A stretch of 64,000 nucleotides of DNA from Rhizobium sp. P38BS-XIX (GTDB taxonomy: Bacteria; Pseudomonadota; Alphaproteobacteria; Rhizobiales; Rhizobiaceae), in contig NZ_JABAIJ010000002.1 of the NCBI RefSeq assembly GCF_012641435.1, positions 496,001 to 560,000 on the forward strand, given 5' to 3'. The notes below the pieces were generated by a model, which did not search any database, had not been told where the DNA came from, and was given only the letters and a program-made list of their open reading frames with translations. Positions 8,985 to 18,608 of this stretch are shown in pieces. The first letter of the stretch is position 1, and the number at the start of each line of letters is the position of its first letter. Both the position numbers and the translations under genes were made by a program.

Positions 8985-10124
8985 TCATATCATTCCCCAT
9001 GCCCGAAACCTCCCCCTCCCCGTCATCTCGCGCAAGCCAAGTTCCAAAACGATCCGCCGCGCCGCCTGCGGCGTGACGTCAAGCGTTTTAGCGATCATGC
9101 CCGCCGACACGAGTGGTTTTGCCATCACCAGCTCGACCAGCTCCGGGAGCTTTGACGATGTCCGGCGCCCTTCCAGCTTTCGTTCCATCAGCGTACGCGC
9201 GAGTGTCAGCCGGTCATGTTCTTTGATGCCGATCTCGGCGGCAGCCAGCAAACCGTGGGCAATGGCGAGCAGCCGCGTCTCCCGGTCTCGATGCCGGCGC
9301 CGATCGACGGGAATGGTTTTCAGGCCGAGATTGATGGCAGCGAGATGGGCGCCGGCGGTGATGCCAGCCTGGCGCAAAATCGAGGCTGCAAAGAGCCGGC
9401 CAAGCCAGGGTGCGTGCTGAAGAACGGACAGCTCGTTCCAGGCGTCGAGGGCGACGATCGCCTGCAACATCACTGGCAGATGTTCGGCTTGGCGCAGCAC
9501 AGCGCGCCACTCGTCGAGCCGCGTGTCCTCATCCCAATCGAGATCATAGACGAGAGGGTCTCGTTCGCCGATATCAGCGCGCCCGGGCCGCTTAGCCTGT
9601 TCGATCGCCGCCTCCGATCGGGCAAGCAGCGCATCGATCGCGGCATAGTCGACACCGGGCAGATCTTTGGCGTCATCACCATCCTCTCTCTCCCCTTCCG
9701 CATCCATCGGGGCCGCGGGTCGGTTGACGCCGACCGTTACCCCTTCCCCTACGCCGACTGGAGTGATGTCCGATGTTTGTCGCAAAGATCGCATACCCTC
9801 CGCGGACAGAGCCCAATCCGGCGACTGCGCGGCGATACGTCGGCGGGTGCGCAGCACGTCGCGGGCGATGGTGAGCTCGTGGGTCGGGGTGCGGATGTCG
9901 CTGGTGGAGTCGTGGAGGACGAGGTCTTCGAGGTGAACGAGTTCGCCGTCGATCCACAGCGAGGCACAGGCATCGGCAAAATGGCTGCGTTCGATCCACC
10001 CCTGCCCGACCGGCGAACGGGCGATGCGCTCGTCGAGACGGGTCAGAGCGAAACCGGCGTCGAAAGCCGGTCGCATCAAGGCTGTCATGCTGATTTTCGC
10101 GAGATCGTAACCCATTGAAATCAT
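8985..10124 (-). CDS. RHE_PE00001 family protein (DUF1612, winged-helix C-terminus)
   Basis: A 379-residue protein of the RHE_PE00001/DUF1612 type known mainly from rhizobial plasmids. The N-terminal region ([37 protein letters not shown]) resembles the front part of Fic-associated proteins. The middle holds an acidic, low-complexity linker at about residues 130-170, followed by the DUF1612 core ([34 protein letters not shown]). The last 60 residues are a winged helix ([26 protein letters not shown]). A DNA-binding regulatory role is plausible but not shown. It lies 27 bases upstream of the GIY-YIG-like gene on the same strand, so it may be cotranscribed with the nuclease-like set. The family's plasmid habit supports an accessory replicon. 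Confidence 0.85.
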   Translation of the reverse strand: MISMGYDLAKISMTALMRPAFDAGFALTRLDERIARSPVGQGWIERSHFADACASLWIDGELVHLEDLVLHDSTSDIRTPTHELTIARDVLRTRRRIAAQSPDWALSAEGMRSLRQTSDITPVGVGEGVTVGVNRPAAPMDAEGEREDGDDAKDLPGVDYAAIDALLARSEAAIEQAKRPGRADIGERDPLVYDLDWDEDTRLDEWRAVLRQAEHLPVMLQAIVALDAWNELSVLQHAPWLGRLFAASILRQAGITAGAHLAAINLGLKTIPVDRRRHRDRETRLLAIAHGLLAAAEIGIKEHDRLTLARTLMERKLEGRRTSSKLPELVELVMAKPLVSAGMIAKTLDVTPQAARRIVLELGLREMTGRGRFRAWGMI

Positions 10125-10221
10125 GGTAAATGATTTCTTATAGGAACGCTATTTGAATATTTCGGTTCCTCACATGGTATGATTGTAGGGTGAGCTTATA
10201 ACCATCGATAAGTACCCCTTA

Positions 10222-10467
10222 TCAATTATCACCGATGACATCGGAAAGTGGAACAATACTATAGGCCGAAGCCGCGCCTAGCTTATCTCCTGTCACCATT
10301 GTGAAGACTTCGCTCGATTGCAGGCATATCAGCCGCTTAAGCGCCGCCTCTTCCAGATCGCGCGTTTTTGCACCGGCATACGGAAGAAGGCCGGTTACTC
10401 CCATGAAGTAGGTATCGATGAGCATATTGGAGATTGTATCCACTGTGCTGATACCCATCGCGACCAC
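10222..10467 (-). CDS. Unrecognised 81-residue reading frame, possibly a gene remnant
   Basis: The translation (hydrophobic MLIDTYFMGVTGLLPY, then a helical DLEEAALKRLICLQ) reads like the C-terminal part of a helical regulator, for example a TetR-type ligand domain. I cannot assign it. There is a stop just upstream in the same frame and no clear ribosome site. It is more likely a broken fragment than a gene. Confidence 0.25.
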   Translation of the reverse strand: MVAMGISTVDTISNMLIDTYFMGVTGLLPYAGAKTRDLEEAALKRLICLQSSEVFTMVTGDKLGAASAYSIVPLSDVIGDN

Positions 10468-10601
10468 CGAGTGTTTGAACCACGCTCACTGTCATCTTCA
10501 AGGACACAAGCAGAATCGGATCGATGAGCTTTTAGCGTGGAATTATTCGGGACGAACAAACGGCGAAGCCGCTGTCGGCCCGAAGCGGACATCGCAGACG
10601 C

Positions 10602-11330
10602 CTAAGCAAGTTGAGAGCGGCCCAACAACCGCACCCAAAGGCTCACGTCAAACCTGAGCGTGGCCACCGTCTGCGAAGAGTTCTGCGCCGTTGGAGAACT
10701 TGAGTCGAGGCGCGGAACCAGCGCGGCCTTGGCAATATCATGCGGTGCACCTGTAAGACCCAGAGGGATTTGAGAAACGATCAGGTCAATAACACCCTGC
10801 TCTTGAGCTTTATTCTCGCCTGCCATAGCAAGCAAGCCAAGAGTGCGGGTGACTCCCGGAGAAAAAATGTTCACGCGAATCCGCGTGTCTTTGAGATCCA
10901 GTACCCAGGATCGAGCCACGTTCCGGACGGCGACCTCGTCGGCCCTCGATGCCCGAGGTGCAACCGATGAGGATGACGCACGATCCCGTCATCGTCAGGG
11001 GAAGAGCCTTCTGACTTTGAAGATTACCGCCTCGACGTTGCGATCGAAGGTGTCGTCGACTTGTTCTTCCGTGATCTGTCCGAAAGGACGGCATCGCACG
11101 GCCACAGGCATTGGCAACAACAACGTCGAGATGACCTTGTTCAGATGCTACCCGCTCATACGGGCATTCCAGATCGGCATTGTTCCTTGGATCCGATTGG
11201 ACACCTATGACATTTTGCACCGATTTCCGTGACAGCCCTGTCTGGAACGTTCTTGCTGCGTCCTGTGACATAGACTTGCGCGGCTCGACTTCAAGACGCC
11301 CCCAAAGGTCGAGTATTCGCTAACGGCCTC
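10602..11330 (-). pseudogene. Short-chain dehydrogenase, heavily frameshifted remnant
   Basis: Leftward pieces of a classical SDR are spread over at least three frames. From about 11320, ASLCHRTQQE corresponds to the cofactor strand and the TGR-x-x-EL helix. Then come VIGVQSDPRNNADLE, GHLDVVVANA, QKALPLTMTGSCVILIGCTSGIEG, and in another frame ARSWVLDLKDTRIRVNIFSPG and LTGAPHDIAKAAL. The catalytic Tyr-x-x-x-Lys segment is not readable. The N-terminal GxxxGxG strand is also missing, so no functional protein can be made. Confidence 0.7.
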
Positions 11331-11784
11331 TGGGATGGCGCTCGCGGAAGCCCTGAAGCCGCTCTGTCCTTGAGGCAACGAGTATATACTGGCGGCTGAA
11401 AGAATGATCTCGCGTAGAGAAGCTTCCGAGGTCAAGAACACTGCGCCTCGGCCGTGGATCGCGCCAAGATCATTGCAATGCCTACCTCTGGTGAATTCTT
11501 GCCATCAATTCCGCGCGGCATTTCTCGATATGCCAAATCGAACTCGTTCAATGTGCGACGAAACACCGCTTACACGGCGGTATCATTGCCGGGCGCTGAA
11601 AATCTAATTTGCGAACTTGATTAAACCCGTCTGCTGAGCGCAAAATAAATACTCCCTTGACATGTGCGGGATCTCAATCGGTTGCGACAGATCCGCCATT
11701 TTCTCCTTCGTGCCGTTATCCCCACACCAGCTTCGATCGACATCTTTGGGAAACTCTCAAATCATTTCATGATTCGGATTTACG
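11331..11784. other. Intergenic stretch, possible promoter of the LuxR-type gene
   Basis: No credible coding sequence. A TTGACA at 11657-11662 is a possible -35 box for the rightward LuxR-type regulator, but I see no convincing -10 partner. The short frames here lack family resemblance. Confidence 0.4.
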
Positions 11785-12519
11785 ATGCCTGTCAGCACGC
11801 TCTCCGTTCTCGACCCAAACGCGCTAGACGACTATCTCGACCTGAGGTCGGTCCCAAGGATGCGTCACTTCGGCAATAACGACATCGTTGAACGCCTGCG
11901 CCGCGCTGTACCATTCGATTTTATCTACATCTCTGGCCTTGATGTCGACCACTATCGCCTTGGGCAAGGTTTCTCAATCGATACCGATTTACCGCCAGAT
12001 TATCTAGAGGCCTACGAAGCCGGCCAACTGCAAAAAACAGACCCTTTTCTTGTTGCTGCAAAGGCGTCGAAGTCCGTTGTCATCGAGCAAGACGTCTACG
12101 CACGGTCGACACCACCTGAAGAGCTTGTCCATCTCCAGGCAAAATTCGGGGTCAAGAACCGCACTACCTTCCCTATTTCTCGCGGGAGTGTGATTTACGG
12201 TGCGGTAGGCTTTACGCGAGCTGTTCCATTCACCGCCAACGAGCTAAATTTTTTCGGGATATTTTCAGAAGCCCTCCATCAGGTCGTCACCCGCCCATTG
12301 ATGGAGCGCTTCGCTGCGAAGAACTTGCGGTTATCAAAAGGAGAGATTGCTTGTTTAATGCATGCAAGTCGCGGTCTCACGACTACTGGCATAGCCAAGT
12401 CCTCAGGTTACCAGGTGGACACCGTTAATAGCTATCTGATCGCTGCCGCTAAGAAATTGAATGCATCGAATAGAACGCAAGCTATCGCCGAAGCGATAAG
12501 ACGAAGGCTGATTGCCTAA
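11785..12519 (+). CDS. LuxR-family regulator with autoinducer-binding-like domain
   Basis: A 244-residue regulator. Residues 25-165 resemble the autoinducer-binding domain of LuxR proteins (PFDFIYISGLDVDHYRLG, LEAYEAGQLQKTDPFLVAA, FPISRGSVIYGAVGFTR, FFGIFSEALHQ). Residues 178-244 are a LuxR-type helix-turn-helix (LSKGEIACLMHASRGLTTTG, then TVNSYLIAAAKKL). The helix-turn-helix deviates from consensus: LSxRE is LSKGE. No luxI synthase gene is in the window, so it would be an orphan or sense something else. It precedes the chemoreceptor gene by 366 bases on the same strand. Confidence 0.8.
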   Translation: MPVSTLSVLDPNALDDYLDLRSVPRMRHFGNNDIVERLRRAVPFDFIYISGLDVDHYRLGQGFSIDTDLPPDYLEAYEAGQLQKTDPFLVAAKASKSVVIEQDVYARSTPPEELVHLQAKFGVKNRTTFPISRGSVIYGAVGFTRAVPFTANELNFFGIFSEALHQVVTRPLMERFAAKNLRLSKGEIACLMHASRGLTTTGIAKSSGYQVDTVNSYLIAAAKKLNASNRTQAIAEAIRRRLIA

Positions 12520-12885
12520 GAAAAAAATTTGAATATCAAGAAGATCTAATTTAATATTTCTCGACATAATTGGTTGAGCGCATGAAACCAATGCTTGTAT
12601 GATACTTCCCACTACAGCATCGAACCTTCGATTATCAAAAAATAAACGAAGTTACCCGATTATTCGGGTTACAGGGACTTTCCCATGACGGTAGAGATAT
12701 CCTGTCAGTCAGACGCTCTCAATTTCGGCGCACCGCGTTTTGCACTCAACTGAAATAAGAGTTAGGTAGCATGCTGCGCGCCTGAAGGACGCGAGGCGCG
12801 TTCATACACATATGGCTGACTCACTTCAGAGGTCGCGATGTTGGCGGTTCCTTTGCATCGTCCCTCGTTGTACTAGGAGCTCGCT
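12520..12885. other. Intergenic region upstream of the chemoreceptor operon
   Basis: AT-rich for the first 150 bases after the regulator stop, then more GC-rich. No gene seen. It must contain the promoter of the chemoreceptor gene, but I cannot place boxes. The ribosome site of the next gene is GGAGCTCGCT before the ATG at 12886. Confidence 0.4.
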
Positions 12886-14826
12886 ATGTCAGCGTTCAAC
12901 AATTTGAAAATTCTCACGAAGATATCAATCGCGTTTTCGATTATCATTATCCTTACGTTGGCCGCCTGCATCATCAATGTTCGTGGCCTCGGACAAGAGA
13001 GCGACTCGGTAGAACTAACAGAACACACCTATAAAGTTCTGCTACGGCTCGATCAGTTGACCGCAGCGATGGTCGATCAGGAAACGGGGCTGCGCGGGTA
13101 CCTGATCTCGGGAGATGAACTGTTTCTCGCGCCGCAGAAGGCGGGCGAGGAATCATTCCAAAAAGCGTTTGATGACGTTAAGGAATTAACGCGTGACAAT
13201 CCGGTTCAGCAATCGAGGCTCGCAGAAATCGCCGCGTCCGTGAAGAGCTGGCAGACTGATGTTCTCTCGACAGAGCTTCAGATGATGCGCGACCCTGCCA
13301 CTCGTGAGCAGGCTCGCACAGCTGAAGCCAAGGCGGCTGGAAAGAAGTTCATGGATGCGATCCGTGCCAAGGTCGCCCAGATGGCCGGAGAGGAGAGCGC
13401 GCTCCTTAAGAGCCGCAATGCAATCTCCGATGCCGCAGCGCGAACAACCGCTTTAAGTAATTATCTAGCCAGTGCCGTTATCATTGCCGTTTCACTGCTT
13501 TCTCTCTGCCTCGTCTTCATCATCGTAATCAAGCCGATCAACAGCATCAATGCTTCGATGCGTAGGCTTGCCGGTGGAGACCACGCTGGCGAAATACCGC
13601 ATATCGGCCGAAAGGATGAAGTCGGTGAGATGGCTGCGGCCGTCGAGGTTTTCCGTGAAAACGCCATCGAGCGCGTCCGGCTCGAGCAGGAAACCGAAGC
13701 GAACCACTCGATGACCGAGCGGGAGCGTATCGAGCGAGAACAGCAAAAAGCAAAAGAAGCCGCTGATGTGCAGTTTGCCGTTGAGAATCTCGCTACGGCT
13801 CTATCGAACCTCTCGGACGGGGATGTCTCCTACCGCATACACCAGCCGTTCACGGCGTCGCTTGACGGCGTTCGAAGTGACTTCAATAATTCCGCAGATA
13901 AGCTACAGGCGGCGTTGAACAATGTTGCCGAAAACGCTCGCGGCATCGATGCGGGCGCCAACGAAATCAAATCCGCCGCCGACGACCTCGCCAAGCGTAC
14001 CGAGCAGCAGGCAGCGGCCGTAGAAGAAACTGCAGCCGCGCTTGAGGAGATCACCACAACCGTTAAAAACTCCACGCAACGAGCCCAAGACGCCGGACAG
14101 CTCGTATCGCGCACCAAGGCAGGAGCAGAGCGGTCAGGCGAGGTTGTACGCCGTGCCGTGGCGGCAATGGAGCAAATCGAGACATCCTCGGGGGAGATCT
14201 CCAACATCATTGGTGTGATCGACGAAATTGCGTTCCAGACGAATCTTCTAGCGTTGAACGCGGGTGTTGAAGCCGCACGAGCAGGCGACGCCGGCAAGGG
14301 ATTTGCGGTCGTTGCCCAAGAGGTTCGCGAGCTTGCTCAGCGTTCTGCACATGCGGCCAAAGAGATCAAGGCGCTGATCACCACCTCCAATTCTCAGGTC
14401 CAGCAAGGTGTGCAACTCGTCGGCGATACTGGTAAGGCCCTCGAGACGATCGTCGCTGAGGTACAGCAAATCAATCGCCACGTGTCAGCAATCGTAGAGT
14501 CGGCGCAGGAGCAGTCGTCAGGGCTTCAGCAGATTAACACGGCGGTTAATCAAATGGACCAGGACACACAGAAAAACGCAGCAATGGTCGAACAGACGAC
14601 GGCTGCAAGTCACAGCCTGGCGAGGGAAGTAGTCTCGCTGAACCAATTACTGGGTCAGTTCAAACTCGGAGAGGGAGCTTCCCAACGGATAACGCCCGCT
14701 CGTATTTCCAACGCTAAGGACAAGCCGACCAGTTCTCCGGTCAAGGCGCTTGGAAGGAGAATTGCTTCCGCCTTCTCCGGCAATGTCGCTATCAGTACAC
14801 AAAACAGCGAGTGGGAGGAGTTTTGA
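12886..14826 (+). CDS. Methyl-accepting chemotaxis protein with CHASE3 sensor domain
   Basis: A 646-residue chemoreceptor. A first membrane helix at about 12-32 and a second at about 188-212 frame a periplasmic CHASE3 domain (LTAAMVDQETGLRGYLISGD, LFLAPQKAG). A HAMP region follows (RRLAGGDHAGEIPHIGRKDE), then a second HAMP-like stretch and the signalling domain with the conserved hairpin tip IAFQTNLLALNAGVEAARAG near 445-464. The protein ends in EWEEF, which matches the Trp-x-x-Phe tail that binds CheR/CheB. The ligand is unknown. Its stop overlaps the CheW start by one base (TGATG), so receptor and adaptor are coupled. No cheA, cheR or cheB is in the window, so it must work with a chemotaxis core encoded elsewhere. 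Confidence 0.93.
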   Translation: MSAFNNLKILTKISIAFSIIIILTLAACIINVRGLGQESDSVELTEHTYKVLLRLDQLTAAMVDQETGLRGYLISGDELFLAPQKAGEESFQKAFDDVKELTRDNPVQQSRLAEIAASVKSWQTDVLSTELQMMRDPATREQARTAEAKAAGKKFMDAIRAKVAQMAGEESALLKSRNAISDAAARTTALSNYLASAVIIAVSLLSLCLVFIIVIKPINSINASMRRLAGGDHAGEIPHIGRKDEVGEMAAAVEVFRENAIERVRLEQETEANHSMTERERIEREQQKAKEAADVQFAVENLATALSNLSDGDVSYRIHQPFTASLDGVRSDFNNSADKLQAALNNVAENARGIDAGANEIKSAADDLAKRTEQQAAAVEETAAALEEITTTVKNSTQRAQDAGQLVSRTKAGAERSGEVVRRAVAAMEQIETSSGEISNIIGVIDEIAFQTNLLALNAGVEAARAGDAGKGFAVVAQEVRELAQRSAHAAKEIKALITTSNSQVQQGVQLVGDTGKALETIVAEVQQINRHVSAIVESAQEQSSGLQQINTAVNQMDQDTQKNAAMVEQTTAASHSLAREVVSLNQLLGQFKLGEGASQRITPARISNAKDKPTSSPVKALGRRIASAFSGNVAISTQNSEWEEF

Positions 14827-15302
14827 TGGCGACCTCCCTTGCAGCCGGCGACCAACATCTGGAAATTATTGCGTTCATGCTACATGAACAGCAGTTCTGT
14901 GTACGTACCATTTCCATCCGCGAAATTCGCGGATGGGCACCCGTCACCCCGTTGCCGCACTCTCCGCCCGAGGTCATGGGAGTGATGAACTTGCGCGGAT
15001 CTGTCATCCCGATTGTCGACCTGGCCGTCAAGCTGGGAATGCCGCCGGCCCAGACGACTGAGCGTAGCGCGATTGTCGTGACAGTTGTTGGCGGCGCAAC
15101 TATTGGCCTGATGGTCGATCGCGTCTCCGATATCCTTACCATCTCGATATCTGACCTCCAAGCTGTCCCGGTTGCAGCTGGAGTTTCAGACAAAGGTTAC
15201 GCCGAGGGAATTTTTGCGCGAGGAAAGGACATGATCTGCCTTCTTAATCTCGAGGGCATCTTCGCTTCGAGTGCTACCGAAGAGTGGGAAAAGGTCGCCT
15301 AG
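14826..15302 (+). CDS. cheW: CheW adaptor protein
   Basis: A 158-residue CheW, which couples chemoreceptors to the CheA kinase. Typical blocks are IAFMLHEQQFCVRTISIREI, the VMGVMNLRGSVIPIVDL core, IGLMVDRVSDIL and the final ICLLNLEGIF. The start chosen is the ATG at 14826, preceded by GGGAGGAG inside the last codons of the receptor; a GTG at 14811 in the same frame is less likely. The one-base overlap with the receptor gene indicates matched expression, suggesting a dedicated adaptor for this receptor. Confidence 0.93.
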   Translation: MATSLAAGDQHLEIIAFMLHEQQFCVRTISIREIRGWAPVTPLPHSPPEVMGVMNLRGSVIPIVDLAVKLGMPPAQTTERSAIVVTVVGGATIGLMVDRVSDILTISISDLQAVPVAAGVSDKGYAEGIFARGKDMICLLNLEGIFASSATEEWEKVA

Positions 15303-15560
15303 ACCGAGCCGCCGGCCGCATCGTCGTATATGCGGTCGGCAGCTCACGACACTCCGACACGCGAGAAATGCGGACATAAACACGCGGCGCGCCTTGGAAT
15401 CATTGATGGTAAGCTCATTAAATTCCGAAGTTGACACTCTGGAGCAACATAATCGGCGGAACCCTTTGTGATTTCGAGAGGGAGAGTATGATGCTCAAAA
15501 CCATCAACTAACCATCAAGTATTGATTGGCACTAACAACTGATCCTGGCGTCTTTCGCCA
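15303..15560. other. Intergenic stretch after cheW
   Basis: No gene or clear terminator with a T-run was found. A region with inverted GC-rich segments just after the cheW stop (15305-15340, GCCGGCC and GCGGTCGGC) may form a weak stem. Confidence 0.3.
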
Positions 15561-15569
15561 GTCAGCTGG

Positions 15570-16290
15570 TGAGCCTTCGCGTTTATCCGGACCTTGTTGT
15601 GGTCGTCGCAGAAGGATAGATCATTTGCGAGCATCGTCGCTTCATTGATCGCTCCCAGGACAGGCCGGACAGGAAAGACGATCTACGACTGGCGGCATTA
15701 TCTGGCGGTCGTGCAGCGTAAGCCAGTTGCGCCTCGCAACAGCGCACCATTCGTCGAACTCCCTGATGATTCGGGGCCTTGCAGCAATACCTGCTCAAGC
15801 ATTCGGGCGGAGACCGGGAAATGGTCTATATCTTGGCGCTCGTCCTTCAGCACGACGAACAGGCAGTCCTGTCGGCGGTCGACATGGCGCTGAAGTCCGG
15901 CGTTCCAAGCAAGACGCATGTGCTGAACCTGCTGCACTGTCTCGTCGACGGCAAATTCTTCTCGCCGCCGACCATCGATGCGCGGAAAGCCCTGACGCTT
16001 ACCAACGAGTCGAAGGCCGCTGTCGAACGATACGATGCCCTGGAAAGACAGAGGCCCGCGATGCGTCATAATCCAGCAAGCTGTGCGATCGTCAACATGC
16101 TACGGCAACTGAAGACGTACGGCATGGCACAAGCCGTCGGCGAACTGACCGAGCAGGAATCGCCAGCGTTCAAGGCTGCCGTTCCGATCCTGTCACACAT
16201 CTTCAAAGCGGAAACGGCCGACGGGGGGCGATCGACCGCTTATCAGATCAAGACCGCCCGCGTTCCTGCCTATCGTGATCCGAACAGTTT
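15570..16290 (+). mobile_element. IS21-family remnant: istA 3' end and istB 5' end
   Basis: The tail of an IS21 transposase IstA is read in shifted frames: TIYDWRHYLAVVQRKP near 15690, then QQYLLKHSGGDREMVYILAL from 15779 and ALKSGVPSKTHVLNLLHCLVD. It is followed by the start of the ATPase partner IstB (MRHNPASCAIVNMLRQLKTY, MAQAVGELTEQESPAF, STAYQIKTARVPAYRD) in the same frame. IstA and IstB lengths are far below the usual 500 and 250 residues. IstB stops matching at about 16285, exactly where the ISKra4-like remnant begins on the other strand. No terminal repeats were located. Confidence 0.8.
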
Positions 16291-17202
16291 TTGCCAGTCG
16301 ATGATTTGGGTGGTGTGCCTCGGCATGGCGCGGGGTACCCGCTTCAGGATTTCCGTCCCATCCGAAATCACGGTGACGTCGCCAAGACCGCAACACCCTT
16401 CTTGCTGAAGCGCATGGAGTATTCGATCTCGACTTGCGGTCTGGGCCTGTGCGACTGGTCGCGAAATAGCCGCCACGTGGTTCGTCCCGAACGCCGCGAC
16501 CATATCTGGCCGCAACAAGCTCGAAGTTTCGCGCTGAATTGGGATCGGCGCTCCGCACATGAGCTGTATCGATGCTGGCGACGAACTCTCTGCGCCGATT
16601 GCCGGGACGCTGCATCTCAAGTTGGCGCAATACCTTCAACTAAGCCCTTGAGCGCCGCTCTTCTCCTGTGCGCTCCTCGTCTAGCGGTTCACACATCCTG
16701 ATGGAGCGCTTGCGCAAAGCTGCATGCGTCTCGGTCGGCTCAAGCGGTAGGAATTGAGCAAGCACTCTCGCCGCCTGCCGCTACGGCATCATGCTTCCCA
16801 GCCGCGCGGTTAGTTCCATCAACTCGGGCGTCGCTCGATCCGGGCAGATTTCCTTCAGTGGCACGAAAGCAGCCACCATGCCTGGATGGCAATCACCGCA
16901 CAGCATCCAGCGGGGATTGCGCACCTTTACCACGCCGAAGACTGTTCTGATCCGGCGCGTCGTGTAATCCTTGACGGTCCGGAACGTGTGGCATTCCGTG
17001 CGAACCCGACGAAAGAGAGTGTAGCTCTCCGCCTCATGGTTCACGGCTGCGCTCTGGAGCACCGCCACGATCTTCTTGCCGGCTTCAATTGACAACCCCG
17101 GTCGCCGTCAACAGCCGCACCCAGCTCTTGTCGATGCGCCCCTCCGCCAGATGTCGCCAAAATCGTTCTTGCCTCGATCGTGATCGTCCGTTGCACGGCC
17201 AT
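16270..17202 (-). mobile_element. ISKra4-family transposase remnant, multiply broken
   Basis: Leftward from an ATG at 17200-17202 with GGAGAG in front, pieces of an ISKra4-type transposase appear in several frames. They include MAVQRTITIEARTILATS, IEAGKKIVAVLQSAAV, the metal-binding-like segment WMLCGDCHPGM, EICPDRATPELMELTARLG, an in-frame stop near 16790, RQAARVLAQFLPLEPTE, REFVASIDTAHVRS, and finally VTVISDGTEILKRVPRAMP with TQIIDW. The catalytic core is cut at about 16293, where it abuts the IS21 remnant. At least three frameshifts and one stop make it inactive. Confidence 0.78.
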
Positions 17203-17441
17203 CGCTTTCTCTCCGAACAAAGCGACGACAACGGACTACTTGGGCCTAAACAACCCGTTTTCCGCCCCAGAGATATTACCGGTCTCCAACGGCCGCAATC
17301 TCACGGTTAACTGCCAAACCACACACAGCAAGAATAAATCCGCATCGTGAGCTCCCACTTGACATGACAGGAACACAATCCGCCATTGAATTCCGATGAG
17401 GCAGGGCCATCGTAAAGACGTCCGGCCAGGGAGAGTGATCA

Positions 17442-18608
17442 ATGAAACACGACGGGCTCGTCCTGAACTTGCTGCGAAAGGAAGTGCTGGGTTCGCTCCG
17501 ATCGTTGCGCCGCAGCGATCTCGCGTGGCTTATCCTCGGCGGCAGCGCGGTTATGGCTTATGCTATAGCTGATGCCGTCGTAGCCCTGCATGCCGCCGCA
17601 CCATTGCTGCGGAGTTCGCCATCGCTTTGGCTCGCCGGGCTTTCGGCCGCGGCATTGCTCCTGGGGGTCTTCACTGGTTACGGCACCACCCGCCTGGCTT
17701 TGTCGCGGGCTTATGCACCCTTCATGAAGGCCCTCCCCATCTCCAACCGAGAGCGGCGGCGAATGGCAGTATTAGCAGCGGCCAAAACGGGGGTGTGGTT
17801 TGGAGCGATCGTCGCCTGCGTTGCAGGCATGGGCTGCGTACCCCTCGCCGAACCCTACGCCTTCGCGTGGGCCTTTGTTGCCGCTGCCCTTTTTGCCGCC
17901 GGATTTGCGCCAGCCATTACCGCACAGATGCGCGTCTTCAACCGTCAGCCGGCCGGTGAGGCGACGACTACCGATCATGAATCCGGCCTCCACCGAACGC
18001 GGCTAACTCTCGCGTGTTTCGACCGAGCCCGCCCGACCTGGTCCGGCGCCTGGGCATGGAACCTGCGCGCTGGTATTGTGAGGCCATCACGGCGCATAGC
18101 CGCAGCCGGCCTAATGATCGGCCTTGCTGTTCTGATCGCGGTTGTCGGCGGACTCATCCATCATCAGGCCGCGCCGGGTGCGATCGTGGGGCTGGCTGGC
18201 GGCCTTGCGACGTTTATGTTCGCGCTGCGCTATCATCCTCTGGGGTCACCGGTGCTGCGTACTGCGCCGATCGGCTTTGTGCGGGCATGGCTGCGGCTCC
18301 TATGGCTTCCGCTACAATTGTCGGCGGCCTTCTTTGCGCTGCCTGCCGGCGCGGCGCTCGCAGCAGAGCCGTCCTCGTTGTCGGTGGTGGCGGCGAGCGG
18401 CTTGTGGCTCTTAATGCTGAACGGCGCCTATGCGGTTTTCGCCGCTTATTTCATGAGCACGCCGTTGATTGCCGCTTTCAGCTTCGTCGCAGCGATCATC
18501 TACGCGGCCTACGAGTCGTCAGAATACGGAAGGACGGTGGTCCTGGGCTTTGTCGCTCTTGTCGTCTGGTTGCTCCACAGGACGCGCAGAAGGTTCTATC
18601 ATGGTTGA
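17442..18608 (+). CDS. Membrane subunit of an ABC exporter, unrecognised family
   Basis: A 388-residue protein with eight or more hydrophobic segments (for example WLILGGSAVMAYAIADAVV, LWLAGLSAAALLLGVF, WAFVAAALFAAGFAPAI, AAGLMIGLAVLIAVVGGLI, AFSFVAAIIYAAY). It overlaps the ATPase gene by eight bases, so it is most likely the permease half of that transporter. The layout, one permease followed by one ATPase with no binding protein, suits an ABC-2-like exporter. The substrate is unknown. Start ATG at 17442 follows GGGAGAG at a good distance. Confidence 0.8.
   Translation: MKHDGLVLNLLRKEVLGSLRSLRRSDLAWLILGGSAVMAYAIADAVVALHAAAPLLRSSPSLWLAGLSAAALLLGVFTGYGTTRLALSRAYAPFMKALPISNRERRRMAVLAAAKTGVWFGAIVACVAGMGCVPLAEPYAFAWAFVAAALFAAGFAPAITAQMRVFNRQPAGEATTTDHESGLHRTRLTLACFDRARPTWSGAWAWNLRAGIVRPSRRIAAAGLMIGLAVLIAVVGGLIHHQAAPGAIVGLAGGLATFMFALRYHPLGSPVLRTAPIGFVRAWLRLLWLPLQLSAAFFALPAGAALAAEPSSLSVVAASGLWLLMLNGAYAVFAAYFMSTPLIAAFSFVAAIIYAAYESSEYGRTVVLGFVALVVWLLHRTRRRFYHG

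Noticed and set aside
9216-10118. 300-codon frame on the plus strand
   Set aside because: Antisense to the RHE_PE00001 gene; composition is a mirror of that gene.
11205-11441. 78-codon minus-strand frame read as a separate protein
   Set aside because: Its C-terminal part (ASLCHRTQQE) is better explained as the shifted front of the SDR remnant.
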